DNA of 32,987 nt, taken from contig JAHBUY010000002.1 in assembly GCA_019637795.1 (NCBI GenBank), forward strand, positions 1,033,606 to 1,066,592, in the 5' to 3' direction. The stretch comes from a bacterium (GTDB taxonomy: Bacteria; Desulfobacterota; Binatia; HRBIN30; CADEER01). A model generated the notes under the pieces. It saw only the letters and a program-made list of their open reading frames with translations. It searched no databases and was not told the DNA's origin. Positions 1 through 8,288 of this stretch are shown one piece after another (positions within the stretch are counted from its first letter, which is position 1; every line of letters begins with the position of its first letter). The translations under genes were made by a program, and so were the position numbers.

Positions 1-294
1 ACACGGAGGGTGCAGCGTCGGAAGGGCGGGTGGGTGCGATCCCTATGGCCATTGCTGATGGCGTTGGGGATCTCGCCCCCGAACCCCCTCTTGTCCAGGT
101 TACTCCCGTGTCCTCCGTGCCTCCGTGGTGGGTTTTCGTCACATCAACGCTCAAAGACACCGACGGTCCAGCCCGATATCAGCGTCATCGACCGGATGGG
201 ACACATCGTCGTTGCCCTCGGCGCTTCGGCAATCATTGCCTCTCATCGTCGGGGCGATCGCCGGTGCTGATCGCTGCGCCCGCGCCGCTCAACT
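1..294. other. Non-coding edge region with CACGGAGG-type repeat
   Basis: No gene is supported here; the open frames look like chance frames in GC-rich DNA. Positions 105-130 read as a tandem run of the unit CCTCCGTG (reverse: CACGGAGG), and the first bases of the window (ACACGGA) match the end of its reverse complement. The two may be the right arm and the last bases of the left arm of an interspersed hairpin repeat cut by the window edge. The same kind of repeat, with a different core, is complete at 17012-17077. Confidence 0.4.
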
Positions 295-681
295 TTACGC
301 CCACGCCAGGCTGTAGGTGAGTATCGCCAACACGAACGCGGTGAACAGCGTGTACTTGAGGTTCCGTTCCACGAGCAGGAAGTAGAGCATCGACAACAGG
401 ACCCGGACGTACGGGGTCAGCAACAGGACGGCGATGCCGGAGTTGACGAGGAAGCGCGGGCGGAAGGAGCCGCCAGCCATGGCGGTGAGATCGGCGACGA
501 CGAAGCCGGCGACGCTCGTGGTCGGCAGGGCATAATCGAGCTGCCAGGTGCGGTAGAGCGCCCAGTGCCACGCCAGCCCGCTGGCGATCAGGCCGAGGCT
601 CAGCAGCACACCGGCGAGCAAGGTGTAGCCGACGATGAGGTCGGCGCCCTCCCCGACGCCATCGCGATCGCCGTCTCGCAC
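295..681 (-). CDS. DUF1634 family membrane protein
   Basis: A 128-residue protein with three predicted hydrophobic segments: one near residues 17-37, one near 56-65 running toward the Ala-Met-Ala-Gly stretch, and a C-terminal pair after residue 80. The pattern fits DUF1634 proteins, which are usually encoded directly after a TauE/SafE transporter, as here. The GTG start at 679-681 was chosen because it lies 5 bases after the TauE stop and gives a normal family length; longer readings run into the TauE gene. It probably forms part of, or assists, the neighbouring transporter, but its biochemical role is unknown. Confidence 0.72.
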   Translation of the reverse strand: MRDGDRDGVGEGADLIVGYTLLAGVLLSLGLIASGLAWHWALYRTWQLDYALPTTSVAGFVVADLTAMAGGSFRPRFLVNSGIAVLLLTPYVRVLLSMLYFLLVERNLKYTLFTAFVLAILTYSLAWA

Positions 682-686
682 CGCCG

Positions 687-1514
687 TCACCGTCCGATCA
701 GGCCGCGCATCAGCATTTCCAGGCCGAGGACGGCGAGCACGACGAGGAAGAAGAGGCGTACCACGCGGTTCGACAGGCGGACCAGCAATCGCGTGCCGAG
801 GAACGCGCCGACGGTGATGCCGACGATGACCGGCGCCGCCAGGCCGGGATCGATCAGTCCGGCGCGGAGGTAGACGCTGGTTCCCGCCAGCGCGGTGACG
901 CCGATGATCAGGTTGCTCGTGGTCGTCGAAACCTTCGGCGGCAGCCGCATCACCAGATCGTGGATCAGCACCTTCAGGGCGCCGGCGCCAATGCCGAGCA
1001 GACCGGCGACGAGACCGGCCCCGAACATGAGTGGGGCGCCGAGATAGGCGCGCGTGCCGCGGTAGGCGATCTCGCGCTGCTCCGAGCGATCCCAGTAGCG
1101 GCCCTCGAGCTCGAGCCAGTGCGACAGGGCATCCTGGGCGCGCGCCGGCTGCCATGACTCGCGGCGTTGCCACCAGAGGGAGAGCCAGGTGGCGAGGAGC
1201 ACGACGCCGAAGGCCAGGAAGAGCACCCGCTCCCCCGACGCGACGGTGAAAGACGCCCCGGTCAACGCGCCGACGATGGTGAACATCTCGAGAAACATGC
1301 CGATCTTCAGATTGGTGATGTGGTCGCGGACGTAGGCGGACGCGGCGCCGCTCGAGGTGGCGATGACCGAGAGGATGCTGACGGCAATCGCCCGCTTGAT
1401 GTCGAGGCCGAAGAGCGTCAGCGCCGGAATGAGCACCACGCCGCCACCCATGCCGCTCATCGCGCCGACGAAACCGGCGACGATCGAAATGAGCAGCACG
1501 ACTTCGGCAGCCAT
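687..1514 (-). CDS. TauE/SafE family anion transporter
   Basis: A 275-residue polytopic inner-membrane protein. It shows the family's internal duplication: a Gly-rich first repeat (Gly-Ala-Met-Ser-Gly-Met-Gly-Gly-Gly, residues 17-25) and a second (Gly-Leu-Leu-Gly-Ile-Gly-Ala-Gly, residues 171-178). Between them is a hydrophilic stretch of about 45 residues rich in Trp, Arg and Glu (about 115-155). The ATG at 1512-1514 is the natural start; upstream in the same frame lies only the decayed pilT copy. TauE/SafE proteins move sulfite, sulfonates or other small anions across the inner membrane. The substrate here cannot be read from sequence; nearness to the nitrate island allows, but does not show, nitrite export. 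It is co-transcribed with the DUF1634 gene. Confidence 0.85.
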   Translation of the reverse strand: MAAEVVLLISIVAGFVGAMSGMGGGVVLIPALTLFGLDIKRAIAVSILSVIATSSGAASAYVRDHITNLKIGMFLEMFTIVGALTGASFTVASGERVLFLAFGVVLLATWLSLWWQRRESWQPARAQDALSHWLELEGRYWDRSEQREIAYRGTRAYLGAPLMFGAGLVAGLLGIGAGALKVLIHDLVMRLPPKVSTTTSNLIIGVTALAGTSVYLRAGLIDPGLAAPVIVGITVGAFLGTRLLVRLSNRVVRLFFLVVLAVLGLEMLMRGLIGR

Positions 1515-1555
1515 GGTGTCGTTGTCCCCCCGAACCGGCTCGCATTCAACCACCG

Positions 1556-1975
1556 CTGCCGGGTGCGGTTGACGTAGTCGATCAACGCCGCCAGGGTCGT
1601 GCTCCTGCCGCTGCCGGTGGTGCCGGTGACCAGGATCAACCCGCGGCGCTCGGTTGCCAGGCGCTCGACCGACTGCGGCAGGTTGAGCTCGGCGATGTTG
1701 CGGATCCTGGTCGGGATGACGCGGATGACCAGGCTGAGGAAGCCGCTGGCGGAAGATGTTGACGCGGAAGCGGCCGAGGTCGGGGTGGGAATAGGCGAGA
1801 TCGACCTGCAGATCGTGCACCAGCTTGCGCCGGCGGTTGTCGTCGAGCACGCCGTCGACGATGCGCTCGAGGGGCGGGCCGTCGAGCGGCGCGGCGCCCT
1901 CCAGCGGCAGGAAGTCGGCGCGGACGCGAAAGGCGGGCGGCACGTCCGCCTTCAGCAGCACGTCCGATGCGTCGT
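1556..1975 (-). pseudogene. Decayed internal fragment of pilT (second copy)
   Basis: This stretch aligns base by base with 17782-18203 inside the intact pilT. I count about 12 substitutions and one 2-base deletion over 422 bases, or roughly 97% identity. It corresponds to PilT residues about 13-153. The deletion, near 1744 (GCTGG in place of GCGCTGG), breaks the frame. The Walker A lysine codon is changed to arginine (Gly-Ser-Gly-Arg-Ser-Thr). Both ends of the gene are missing: similarity stops abruptly at 1556 and at 1975. It cannot make a working ATPase. It has the same orientation as the intact copy, so the two form direct repeats around the nitrate island. Confidence 0.92.
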
Positions 1976-2243
1976 GGGCGGCTGGACGCCATCGCTGCTC
2001 TCGATCGCCGTCTGCTCCTGCTCGCCGCCGGCCGCTGGATCCTGAGCGACCCCGAACGCCCGATCGACGGCTGCTGATCCGCGCCGCCGCCGCCGGCGCC
2101 CTCCCGGGCAGGTGCCCACGATGTCGGCAGCCGGGATCGCCCTCGCGCGGGAGCGGCGGGCAACGTCCGACACCGGGCCGGTGGCACCGGCATTGCTGAC
2201 GCGGTGCGAAGGCGCGGTGTGCTCGCATCGCGACGCGTGCTCC
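1976..2243. other. Region between pilT fragment and nasT
   Basis: No complete gene. On the plus strand from 1982 a short frame reads Leu-Asp-Ala-Ile-Ala-Ala-Leu-Asp and ends at a TGA near 2077. It has a coding-like composition and could be the tail of another truncated gene, but it is too short to assign. Any promoter for the nasT-nasS pair should lie here; no clear -35/-10 pair was recognised. Confidence 0.35.
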
Positions 2244-2825
2244 GTGCAGACTCCACTTCGCGTCATGATCGTCGACGAAAACCCCGACCGGGCGGCGCTG
2301 ATCGAGCGCAGCCTGGTCGCCGCCGGCTACCAGATCGTGGCCCGGGTCATCGGGCGGGCCGATTTGCAGGCGGCGGTGAACGCGGTCCAGCCCGACGTCA
2401 TCGTCATCGACATGGAGAGCCCGGACCGCGACACGCTCGAGGACATGTCGCGCATCACGCGCGAACGGCCGCGGCCGACGGTGATGTTCGTCGACCGCAG
2501 CGACAGCGACTCGATCCGCGCCGCGGTCCAGGCGGGCGTCACCGCCTACGTGGTCGCGGGCCTGCAGCCCGAGCGCGTGCGGCCGGTGCTCGAGGTGGCG
2601 ATCGCCCGCTTCAACGAGTTCCAGGATCTGCGGCGCGAGCTCGAGAGCGCCCGATCCAGCCTCGAGGATCGCAAGGTGATCGAGCGCGCCAAAGGTATCC
2701 TGATGAAGCGCCGCGGCCTCGCCGAGGACGAGGCCTTTCGCCTGCTGCGCAAGATGGCGATGGACCGCAAGACGCGTCTCGCCACGGTGGCGCGCGAGGT
2801 GGTGGCGGCCGCGGAGGTTCTGTGA
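2244..2825 (+). CDS. nasT: NasT-like ANTAR-domain antiterminator
   Basis: A 193-residue regulator. Residues about 5-115 form a receiver-like domain with acidic residues at 11-12 and Asp56 at the usual acceptor position. The conserved receiver lysine is missing (Ala-Tyr-Val-Val-Ala-Gly), as expected for NasT proteins, which respond to partner binding and not to phosphorylation. A helical linker leads to the C-terminal ANTAR domain (Val-Ile-Glu-Arg-Ala-Lys-Gly-Ile-Leu-Met, then Glu-Asp-Glu-Ala-Phe), an RNA-binding fold that recognises paired hexaloop hairpins in leaders of nitrogen genes. GTG 2244 was chosen because it starts just before the receiver and gives the usual family length; the frame stays open upstream to an ATG at 2112. 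It overlaps nasS by 4 bases (GTGA). A likely RNA target lies at 4139-4175. Confidence 0.9.
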   Translation: MQTPLRVMIVDENPDRAALIERSLVAAGYQIVARVIGRADLQAAVNAVQPDVIVIDMESPDRDTLEDMSRITRERPRPTVMFVDRSDSDSIRAAVQAGVTAYVVAGLQPERVRPVLEVAIARFNEFQDLRRELESARSSLEDRKVIERAKGILMKRRGLAEDEAFRLLRKMAMDRKTRLATVAREVVAAAEVL

Positions 2826-4042
2826 CGGTGCTGCGCCTCGGCTTCGTGCCGCTCACCGACTGCGCCGTCCTCGCGGTGGCGCAGGCGAAAGGGATGTTCG
2901 CGCGCCACGGCATCGCCGTGCAGCTCGGTCGCGAGGTCTCCTGGGCCAGCCTGCGCGACAAGTTGATGGCCGGCGCCGTCGATGGCGCCCAGCTCCTCGC
3001 CGGCATGCCGCTCGCCGCCGCTGCGGGCATCGATCCGGCGGCGCCGCCGCTGCTCACCGCCTGTGGCCTCGGCCTCAACGGCAACGCGATCACCCTCTCG
3101 TCGGCACTCTGGGTGCGCGTCATCGCGGCCGACCCCGCCGCCGCGACGCGCCGGCCGCTGACCGCCGACGTGCTGTGGCCGCTCGTCGACGCCGACCGTC
3201 GCGCCGGCCGGCCGCCGCTGCACCTGGCGATGGTCTATCCGTTCGCCGCCCACCACTACCAACTGCGCTACTGGTTGGCGGCGGCGGGCATCGACCCGGA
3301 CCACGACGTGCGCCTGTCGGTGGTGCCGCCGCCGCGCATGGTCGATGCGCTCGCCGACGGTGCGATCGACGGCTGCTGCGTCGGCGAGCCGTGGAACTCG
3401 CTCGCCGTGCGCCGCGGCGTCGGCCGCATCGCCATCACCGGCTACGAGCTGTGGAACAACGCCCCCGAGAAGGTCTTCGCGGTGACGCGCCGCTTCGCCG
3501 AGCGCAATCCGCAGACGCACCTCGCCGTCCTGCGCGCCCTGCTCGAGGCATCGGCGTGGGCGGACGCGCCGGAGAATCGCGACGAGCTCGCGCGCCTCCT
3601 CGCCGCCGAGCACCTGGTCGGCGCGCCGGCCGGCGTCATCGCCGCGGCGCTCGCCGGCGACATCGCGCTCGGCGGCGGGGCGCGCCTGAGCCTGCCCGAC
3701 TTCCACGTCTTCCACCGCTACGCCGCCACCTTTCCCTGGGTGTCGCACGGCATCTGGTTCCTGCGCCAGATGCGGCGCTGGGGGCAGCTCGCGGGGGCGG
3801 GCGACCTGACCGCGATCGCCAGCGAGGTCTACCGCCCCGATCTCTACCGCGAGGCCGCGAGCGCGCTCGGGATGCTCGCGCCCGAGATCGATCTCAAGCG
3901 CGAGGGCGTGCACACGCGGCCGTGGGCGCTCGAGACGAGCGCCGGCTCGATCCCCATGGGGCCCGACGCCTTCTTCGACGGCAGCGTCTTCGATCCGCTG
4001 GGCGATGCTGACTTCGTGGGCGGCGCGATGCTCACGCGCTGA
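2822..4042 (+). CDS. nasS: NasS-like nitrate sensor
   Basis: A 406-residue cytoplasmic protein with the fold of ABC-type nitrate-binding proteins (NrtA/CmpA family) but no signal peptide, because the mature-like sequence starts at residue 4. It shares several motifs with the NrtA of this window, including Leu-Thr-Asp-Cys near the N-terminus, Val-Pro-Pro-Pro, and Cys-Val-Gly-Glu-Pro-Trp-Asn in the ligand lobe. In characterised systems NasS binds NasT and keeps it from RNA until nitrate or nitrite is bound. The GTG start overlaps the nasT stop by 4 bases, so the two should be translationally coupled. The gene order nasT-nasS is the reverse of the common nasS-nasT order. An uptake role is unlikely, since there is no export signal and the transporter set has its own binding protein. 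Confidence 0.9.
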   Translation: MTVLRLGFVPLTDCAVLAVAQAKGMFARHGIAVQLGREVSWASLRDKLMAGAVDGAQLLAGMPLAAAAGIDPAAPPLLTACGLGLNGNAITLSSALWVRVIAADPAAATRRPLTADVLWPLVDADRRAGRPPLHLAMVYPFAAHHYQLRYWLAAAGIDPDHDVRLSVVPPPRMVDALADGAIDGCCVGEPWNSLAVRRGVGRIAITGYELWNNAPEKVFAVTRRFAERNPQTHLAVLRALLEASAWADAPENRDELARLLAAEHLVGAPAGVIAAALAGDIALGGGARLSLPDFHVFHRYAATFPWVSHGIWFLRQMRRWGQLAGAGDLTAIASEVYRPDLYREAASALGMLAPEIDLKREGVHTRPWALETSAGSIPMGPDAFFDGSVFDPLGDADFVGGAMLTR

Positions 4043-4072
4043 GCATCGCCAGCGACCGCGGCCGTCGCGTCG

Positions 4073-4078
4073 CTCCTG
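4073..4078 (+). promoter_or_regulatory. Possible anti-Shine-Dalgarno element
   Basis: CTCCTG here is exactly complementary to CAGGAG at 4201-4206, the ribosome-binding site of nirBD. Pairing over about 120 nucleotides could hide the site when the two hairpins between them fold differently. A six-base match can arise by chance in GC-rich DNA, so this is only a suggestion. Confidence 0.25.
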
Positions 4079-4138
4079 ACGTCGCCTGACGCGGCGCGGC
4101 ATCGCCTTTGCTTTCGTCACCGCGCAGCGAAGTCGGAT

Positions 4139-4175
4139 CGGGCCAGCGACGGCCCGCCCGCGGACAACGGCGTCC
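4139..4175 (+). promoter_or_regulatory. Two-hairpin ANTAR (NasT) RNA target in nirBD leader
   Basis: Hairpin 1 (4139-4156) has a 6-bp stem, CGGGCC/GGCCCG, with hexaloop AGCGAC. Six bases later, hairpin 2 (4162-4175) has a 4-bp stem, GGAC/GTCC, with hexaloop AACGGC. Both loops carry A at position 1 and G at position 4. That is the signature of RNA sites bound by ANTAR-domain regulators. The element lies in the 172-base gap between nasS and nirBD and downstream of a NasT gene. A third weaker hairpin follows (CGTGGG/CCCGCG, 4181-4197) just before the ribosome-binding site at 4202-4206. It has no U-run, so the mode of control (termination or translation) is not clear. Confidence 0.75.
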
Positions 4176-4214
4176 CTTCGCGTGGGGTCAACCCGCGACA
4201 CAGGAGAACGCCGA

Positions 4215-7130
4215 ATGCCCACGATCACGAAATGCGATTCGCACCCCCGTCGCCGCCGGCGCGTCGTCGTCGTCGGCAACGGCATGGTGGGGCATCGCTT
4301 CTGCGAGGAGCTGGCGCGCGCCGACGTCGACCGCGGCTGCCGCATCGCCTGCATCGGCGAGGAGCGGCGCGCGGCCTATGATCGCGTTCACCTGAGCGAA
4401 TTCCTTTCCGGCCGCAGCGCCGAGGCGCTGCGCCTCGCCGATCCCGACTGGTACGCGGCGCAGGGCATCGGCCTGCGCCTCGGCGATCCAGTGGTCGCCA
4501 TCGATCGCGCCGCCTGCACCGTGGCAACCGCCGGCGGCGCGCGCGTGCCGTATGACGCCCTGGTGCTCGCCACCGGCTCGGCGCCGCTCGTGCCGGCGCT
4601 ACGCGGCATCGAGCGGCGCGGCGTCTTCGTCTATCGGACGATCGACGATCTCGAAGCCATCCGCGCCTGGGGGACGACGGCGCGCCGGGCGGCGGTGATC
4701 GGTGGCGGGCTGCTCGGCCTGGAAGCGGCGAAGGCGGCGCGCGATCTCGGGCTCGAAACGCACGTCGTCGAGCTGGCGCCGCGTCTCATGCCGCGCCAGG
4801 TCGACGCCGGTGGCGGCGCGATCCTGCGTCAGTCGATCGAGCGCCTGGGCGTCCGGGTCCACGTCGGCGCCCAGACCGAGGCGATCGACGGCGATGGCGA
4901 TGACGGAGCGGTATCGGCGCTGTGCCTGCGCGACGGCGTCCGCCTCGCGGTCGACATGGTCATCGTCTCCGCCGGCATCCGGCCGCGCGACGAGCTGGCG
5001 CGCGCCGCGGGCCTGGCGGTCGGCGACCGCGGCGGCGTCGTCGTCGACACCACGCTGGCGACCAGCGACCCGCGCATCTTCTGCATCGGCGAGGCGGCGT
5101 TGGCGAGCGGCATGGTCTATGGCCTGGTGGCGCCCGGCTACGAGATGGCGCGGGTGCTGGCGGCGCGTCTGACCGGCGGCGACGCGCGTTTCACCGGTGC
5201 CGATCTCTCGACGACGCTCAAGCTGCTCGGCGTCGCGGTGGCGAGCTTCGGCGATGCCTTCGCCGACGAGACGCTGGGCGCCGCAGCGCGCCGGATCGTG
5301 GTCGAGGACCGACTGCGCGGCGTTTACCAGAAGCTGGTGGTCGACGAGAGCCGCCGCCTGCTCGGCGGCGTGCTGGTCGGCGACGCCGCCGCCTATCCGA
5401 CGCTCGTCGGCCTGCTGCGCAACGGCCGGCCGCTGCCGGAGCGGCCGCACGATCTGCTGGTCGGCGGCGCCGAGACGGCGATCGCAGCCGGCGACGATGA
5501 CCACGTCTGCGCGTGCAACGGCGTCAGCCGCGCCGCGGTCCGCGCCGCGATTCGCGAGCAGGAGCTGACCTCGGTCGGCGGCATCAAGGCGTGCACGCGC
5601 GCCGGCACCGGTTGCGGCGGGTGCGTGCCGGCGTTGGCGACGATCCTCGACGGCGAGCTCGCCGCGGCCGGCCGTGCGGTGAACCGCACCGTCTGCGAGC
5701 ACTTCGCCTACAGCCGCCAGGAGCTGTTCGAAATCGTCAAGCTCGGCCGCGTCCGCAGCTTCGAGCAGCTCCTCGCCAGCCACGGCAGTGGCGGCGGCTG
5801 CGAGGTGTGCCGTCCGGTCGTGGCCTCGATCCTGGCCAGCACCTGGAACGACCTGGTCCTGACGCATGCCACCATCCAGGACACCAACGACCGCTTCCTC
5901 GCCAACATTCAGCGCGGCGGCACCTACTCGGTGGTGCCGCGCATCCCGGGCGGCGAGATCACGCCGGAGAAGCTGATCGCGATCGGCGAGATCGCGCGCC
6001 GCTTCGACCTCTACTGCAAGATCACCGGTGGGCAGCGCATCGACCTGCTGGGGGCGCGCGTCGATCAGCTCCCCGACATCTGGGAGGCGCTGGTCGGCGC
6101 CGGCTTCGAGAGCGGCCACGCCTACGGCAAGGCGATGCGGACGGTGAAGAGTTGCGTCGGCTCCACCTGGTGCCGCTACGGCGTGCAGGATTCCACCGCC
6201 CTCGCCATACGCATCGAGGAGCGCTACCGCGGCATCCGCGCCCCGCACAAGCTGAAGAGCGCCGTCTCCGGCTGCATCCGCGAGTGCGCCGAGGCGCAGA
6301 GCAAGGACTTCGGCGTCATCGCCACCGAGCAGGGGTGGAACCTCTACGTCGGCGGCAACGGCGGCGCGCAGCCGCGGCACGCCGACCTGCTCGCCGCCGA
6401 TCTCGATGCCGCGACGCTGATCCGCTTCATCGATCGCTTCCTGATGTACTACATCCAGACCGCCAACCCGCTGGAGCGCACGGCGCGCTGGCTCGAGCGC
6501 CTCGACGGCGGTCTCGCCTATCTCAGGCACGTGGTGGTCGACGATGGCCTCGGCATCGCGGCGCAGCTCGAGGCCGACATGCAGGCGCTGGTCGACACCT
6601 ATGCCTGCGAATGGGCGGCGGTGGTGCGTGACCCGCAGCGCCGCGCCCAGTTCCGCCACTTCGCCGACTCCCGCGCCGCCGATCCGGGTCTGGCGTTCGT
6701 GCGCGAGCGCGGGCAGCGCCGGCCAGCCGATTGGCCGACCGCGGCGCCGGTCGTGCCCCCGCCGCCGGCTGCCGGCTGGGTGCGCTTGGCGCGGGCCGAG
6801 GACGTGCCGCCGGAGGGCGGCATCACCGTCGCGCACGACGGCGTGCAGATCGCCATCTTCCACTTCGCGACCCGCGGCGAGTGGTTCGCCACCCAGGCCA
6901 CCTGTCCCCATCGCGGCGACGCCGTGCTCGCCCGCGGTCTCCTCGGCACGGCGCGGGGCGAGCCCAAGGTCGCCTGCCCGCTGCACAAGAAGACCTTCTC
7001 GCTGCGCTCGGGGTCCTGCCTGACCGATCCAGAGCTCCGCGTGCGGACGTATCCGGTGCGCGTCGAGAACGGCGCGGTGTGGGTGCAGTTGTCGGCGGCG
7101 CAGGTCGAGGAGGTGGCGCATGCGCTCTGA
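4215..7130 (+). CDS. nirB: NirB-NirD fusion assimilatory nitrite reductase
   Basis: A 971-residue NAD(P)H nitrite reductase that should reduce nitrite to ammonium in the cytoplasm. Domains in order: FAD-binding Rossmann motif (Gly21-x-Gly23-x2-Gly26); NAD-binding motif (Gly163-Gly164-Gly165); a BFD-type [2Fe-2S] domain (Cys432, Cys434, Cys467, Cys470); a second partial BFD-like segment (Cys494, Cys529, Cys532); the siroheme/[4Fe-4S] reductase domain with Cys647-x5-Cys653 and Cys687-x3-Cys691; and a C-terminal Rieske-like domain (Cys897-Pro-His899, Cys921-x2-His924). The last domain is normally the separate small subunit NirD, here fused. ATG 4215 follows AGGAG at 4202-4206; an ATG 33 bases upstream lies inside the leader and is less likely. 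It is the first enzyme gene of the operon and overlaps the next gene by 11 bases. Confidence 0.95.
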   Translation: MPTITKCDSHPRRRRRVVVVGNGMVGHRFCEELARADVDRGCRIACIGEERRAAYDRVHLSEFLSGRSAEALRLADPDWYAAQGIGLRLGDPVVAIDRAACTVATAGGARVPYDALVLATGSAPLVPALRGIERRGVFVYRTIDDLEAIRAWGTTARRAAVIGGGLLGLEAAKAARDLGLETHVVELAPRLMPRQVDAGGGAILRQSIERLGVRVHVGAQTEAIDGDGDDGAVSALCLRDGVRLAVDMVIVSAGIRPRDELARAAGLAVGDRGGVVVDTTLATSDPRIFCIGEAALASGMVYGLVAPGYEMARVLAARLTGGDARFTGADLSTTLKLLGVAVASFGDAFADETLGAAARRIVVEDRLRGVYQKLVVDESRRLLGGVLVGDAAAYPTLVGLLRNGRPLPERPHDLLVGGAETAIAAGDDDHVCACNGVSRAAVRAAIREQELTSVGGIKACTRAGTGCGGCVPALATILDGELAAAGRAVNRTVCEHFAYSRQELFEIVKLGRVRSFEQLLASHGSGGGCEVCRPVVASILASTWNDLVLTHATIQDTNDRFLANIQRGGTYSVVPRIPGGEITPEKLIAIGEIARRFDLYCKITGGQRIDLLGARVDQLPDIWEALVGAGFESGHAYGKAMRTVKSCVGSTWCRYGVQDSTALAIRIEERYRGIRAPHKLKSAVSGCIRECAEAQSKDFGVIATEQGWNLYVGGNGGAQPRHADLLAADLDAATLIRFIDRFLMYYIQTANPLERTARWLERLDGGLAYLRHVVVDDGLGIAAQLEADMQALVDTYACEWAAVVRDPQRRAQFRHFADSRAADPGLAFVRERGQRRPADWPTAAPVVPPPPAAGWVRLARAEDVPPEGGITVAHDGVQIAIFHFATRGEWFATQATCPHRGDAVLARGLLGTARGEPKVACPLHKKTFSLRSGSCLTDPELRVRTYPVRVENGAVWVQLSAAQVEEVAHAL

Positions 7131-8286
7131 GGGTTCGAGTGGCGCGTCGAGCGCCGCAGTCCACAACGGCCTGGGGGGCGCCGCGCCGGCGGCGCCCGCT
7201 GCAGTGAGCGCCGGCGGCCGTGGTCAACGGGTGCCGAGGGCGCGGCGCCCTCCAGCGCTCCCGGTACGGGATGCGATGGTCGCCGTCGGCGGGGTTCTCG
7301 TCCTCGTCTTCCTCGGTTCGACCGGCTTCCGCCACCTCGACCACGCGCTGCTCGGCTACCTCGGCGCCGTGCTCGCGGCGACGTTCGGCATCGCCTACCG
7401 CACCAGCGCCTTCTGGCGCCGACCGGCGTCGGCGGTCTACGGGCGCGCGCTGCTGCGCGCGCTGCGCGATCCGCGCCGGCTGCGCGCCGCGCTGGCCGGC
7501 GCTGGCCGCCACGTCATCGGCCAGGAAATGATCGCGCGCCGCTCGCGCGGGCGCTGGCTGGCGCACCTGCTCCTCTCCCTCGGCACGTTGGCGAGCTTCG
7601 CCATCACGCTGCCGCTGGTCTTCGGCTGGCTGCACTTCGTCGTCGTCGACGACCGCACCTACCAGGTCGTCTTCTTCGGCCTGCCCCTGCCTGGGCACCA
7701 GTTCGCCATCGACGGCGCCGTCGGCTTCTTCATGTTCCACGCCCTCGGCCTCTGCGGCGTGGCGGTGGCGCTCGGCGCCGCCTCCTTCCTCGTCGCCCGC
7801 TGGCGGCGGCGCGGCGAGCCGGGGGCAACCAGCGGCTTCCACGTCGCGCCGCTGCTGCTGCTGGCGGCGGTGGCGCTGACCGGCCTGGCGCTGCCGGCCA
7901 GTCGCGCCGTGCCGGGGGCATTCCACGTTGCCTCGCTTCTGCACGAGCTGACGGTCGTCGTGCTGCTGGTGGCGCTGCCGTTCAGCAAGCTCAACCACCT
8001 CTTCATCCGTCCACTGCAGGTCGGCGCGCTGGTCATGCGAGCAGCGGGCGAGCCGCGCCGCACCTGTGTCAGTTGCGGTGCCGACCTGGCGCCCGCCGCG
8101 CAGGCCGCGGCCGTTGCCGGGCTGCTGGCGGAACGCGGCTTCGCCTTCGCGCGGCACGTCGAGCACTGCCCGCCGTGCCGCCGCCGTCTGGTGGCGGCGG
8201 CGCAGGCGCGGATGCTCGACGCCGACTTCCAGCCGCCGCTCACCGGCGTCCGGCCGGCGCCGCCGACACGCGCGGAGGCCGCCTGA
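7120..8286 (+). CDS. NarI-like membrane cytochrome b with cysteine tail
   Basis: A 388-residue inner-membrane protein. After a low-complexity N-terminus (1-50) come hydrophobic segments near residues 51-70, 74-93, 148-172, 196-227, 241-262 and 269-296. Histidines sit in or next to them (His149, His207, His241, His269, His275, His293). The Leu-His...Pro-Phe-Ser-Lys-Leu-x-His pattern at 274-293 resembles the haem-b and quinol region of respiratory nitrate reductase gamma subunits. The C-terminal soluble part has two CxxC pairs (Cys316/319 and Cys350/353) that could bind a metal or an Fe-S cluster. It likely passes electrons from quinol to the nitrate reductase encoded next. The ATG overlaps the nirBD stop; Met53 is an alternative start. 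Family assignment is by pattern only. Confidence 0.7.
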   Translation: MRSEGSSGASSAAVHNGLGGAAPAAPAAVSAGGRGQRVPRARRPPALPVRDAMVAVGGVLVLVFLGSTGFRHLDHALLGYLGAVLAATFGIAYRTSAFWRRPASAVYGRALLRALRDPRRLRAALAGAGRHVIGQEMIARRSRGRWLAHLLLSLGTLASFAITLPLVFGWLHFVVVDDRTYQVVFFGLPLPGHQFAIDGAVGFFMFHALGLCGVAVALGAASFLVARWRRRGEPGATSGFHVAPLLLLAAVALTGLALPASRAVPGAFHVASLLHELTVVVLLVALPFSKLNHLFIRPLQVGALVMRAAGEPRRTCVSCGADLAPAAQAAAVAGLLAERGFAFARHVEHCPPCRRRLVAAAQARMLDADFQPPLTGVRPAPPTRAEAA

Positions 8287-8288
8287 CC

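Noticed and set aside
687..2228. 513-codon minus frame joining pilT-like sequence to TauE
   Set aside because: It is a chance read-through from the decayed pilT piece into the TauE gene; the pilT part is frame-shifted after the 2-base deletion.
4181..4197. Hairpin after the ANTAR-type pair as an intrinsic terminator
   Set aside because: The stem is short with a G-U pair and no U-run follows; the ribosome-binding site comes next.
2546..4354. 602-codon minus-strand open frame across nasS
   Set aside because: It is a mirror of the strong GC bias at third positions of nasS and nirBD; its translation is Arg/Ala/Gly rich with no motif.
4599..7166. 855-codon minus-strand open frame across nirBD
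   Set aside because: Antisense shadow of a gene with clear cofactor motifs.
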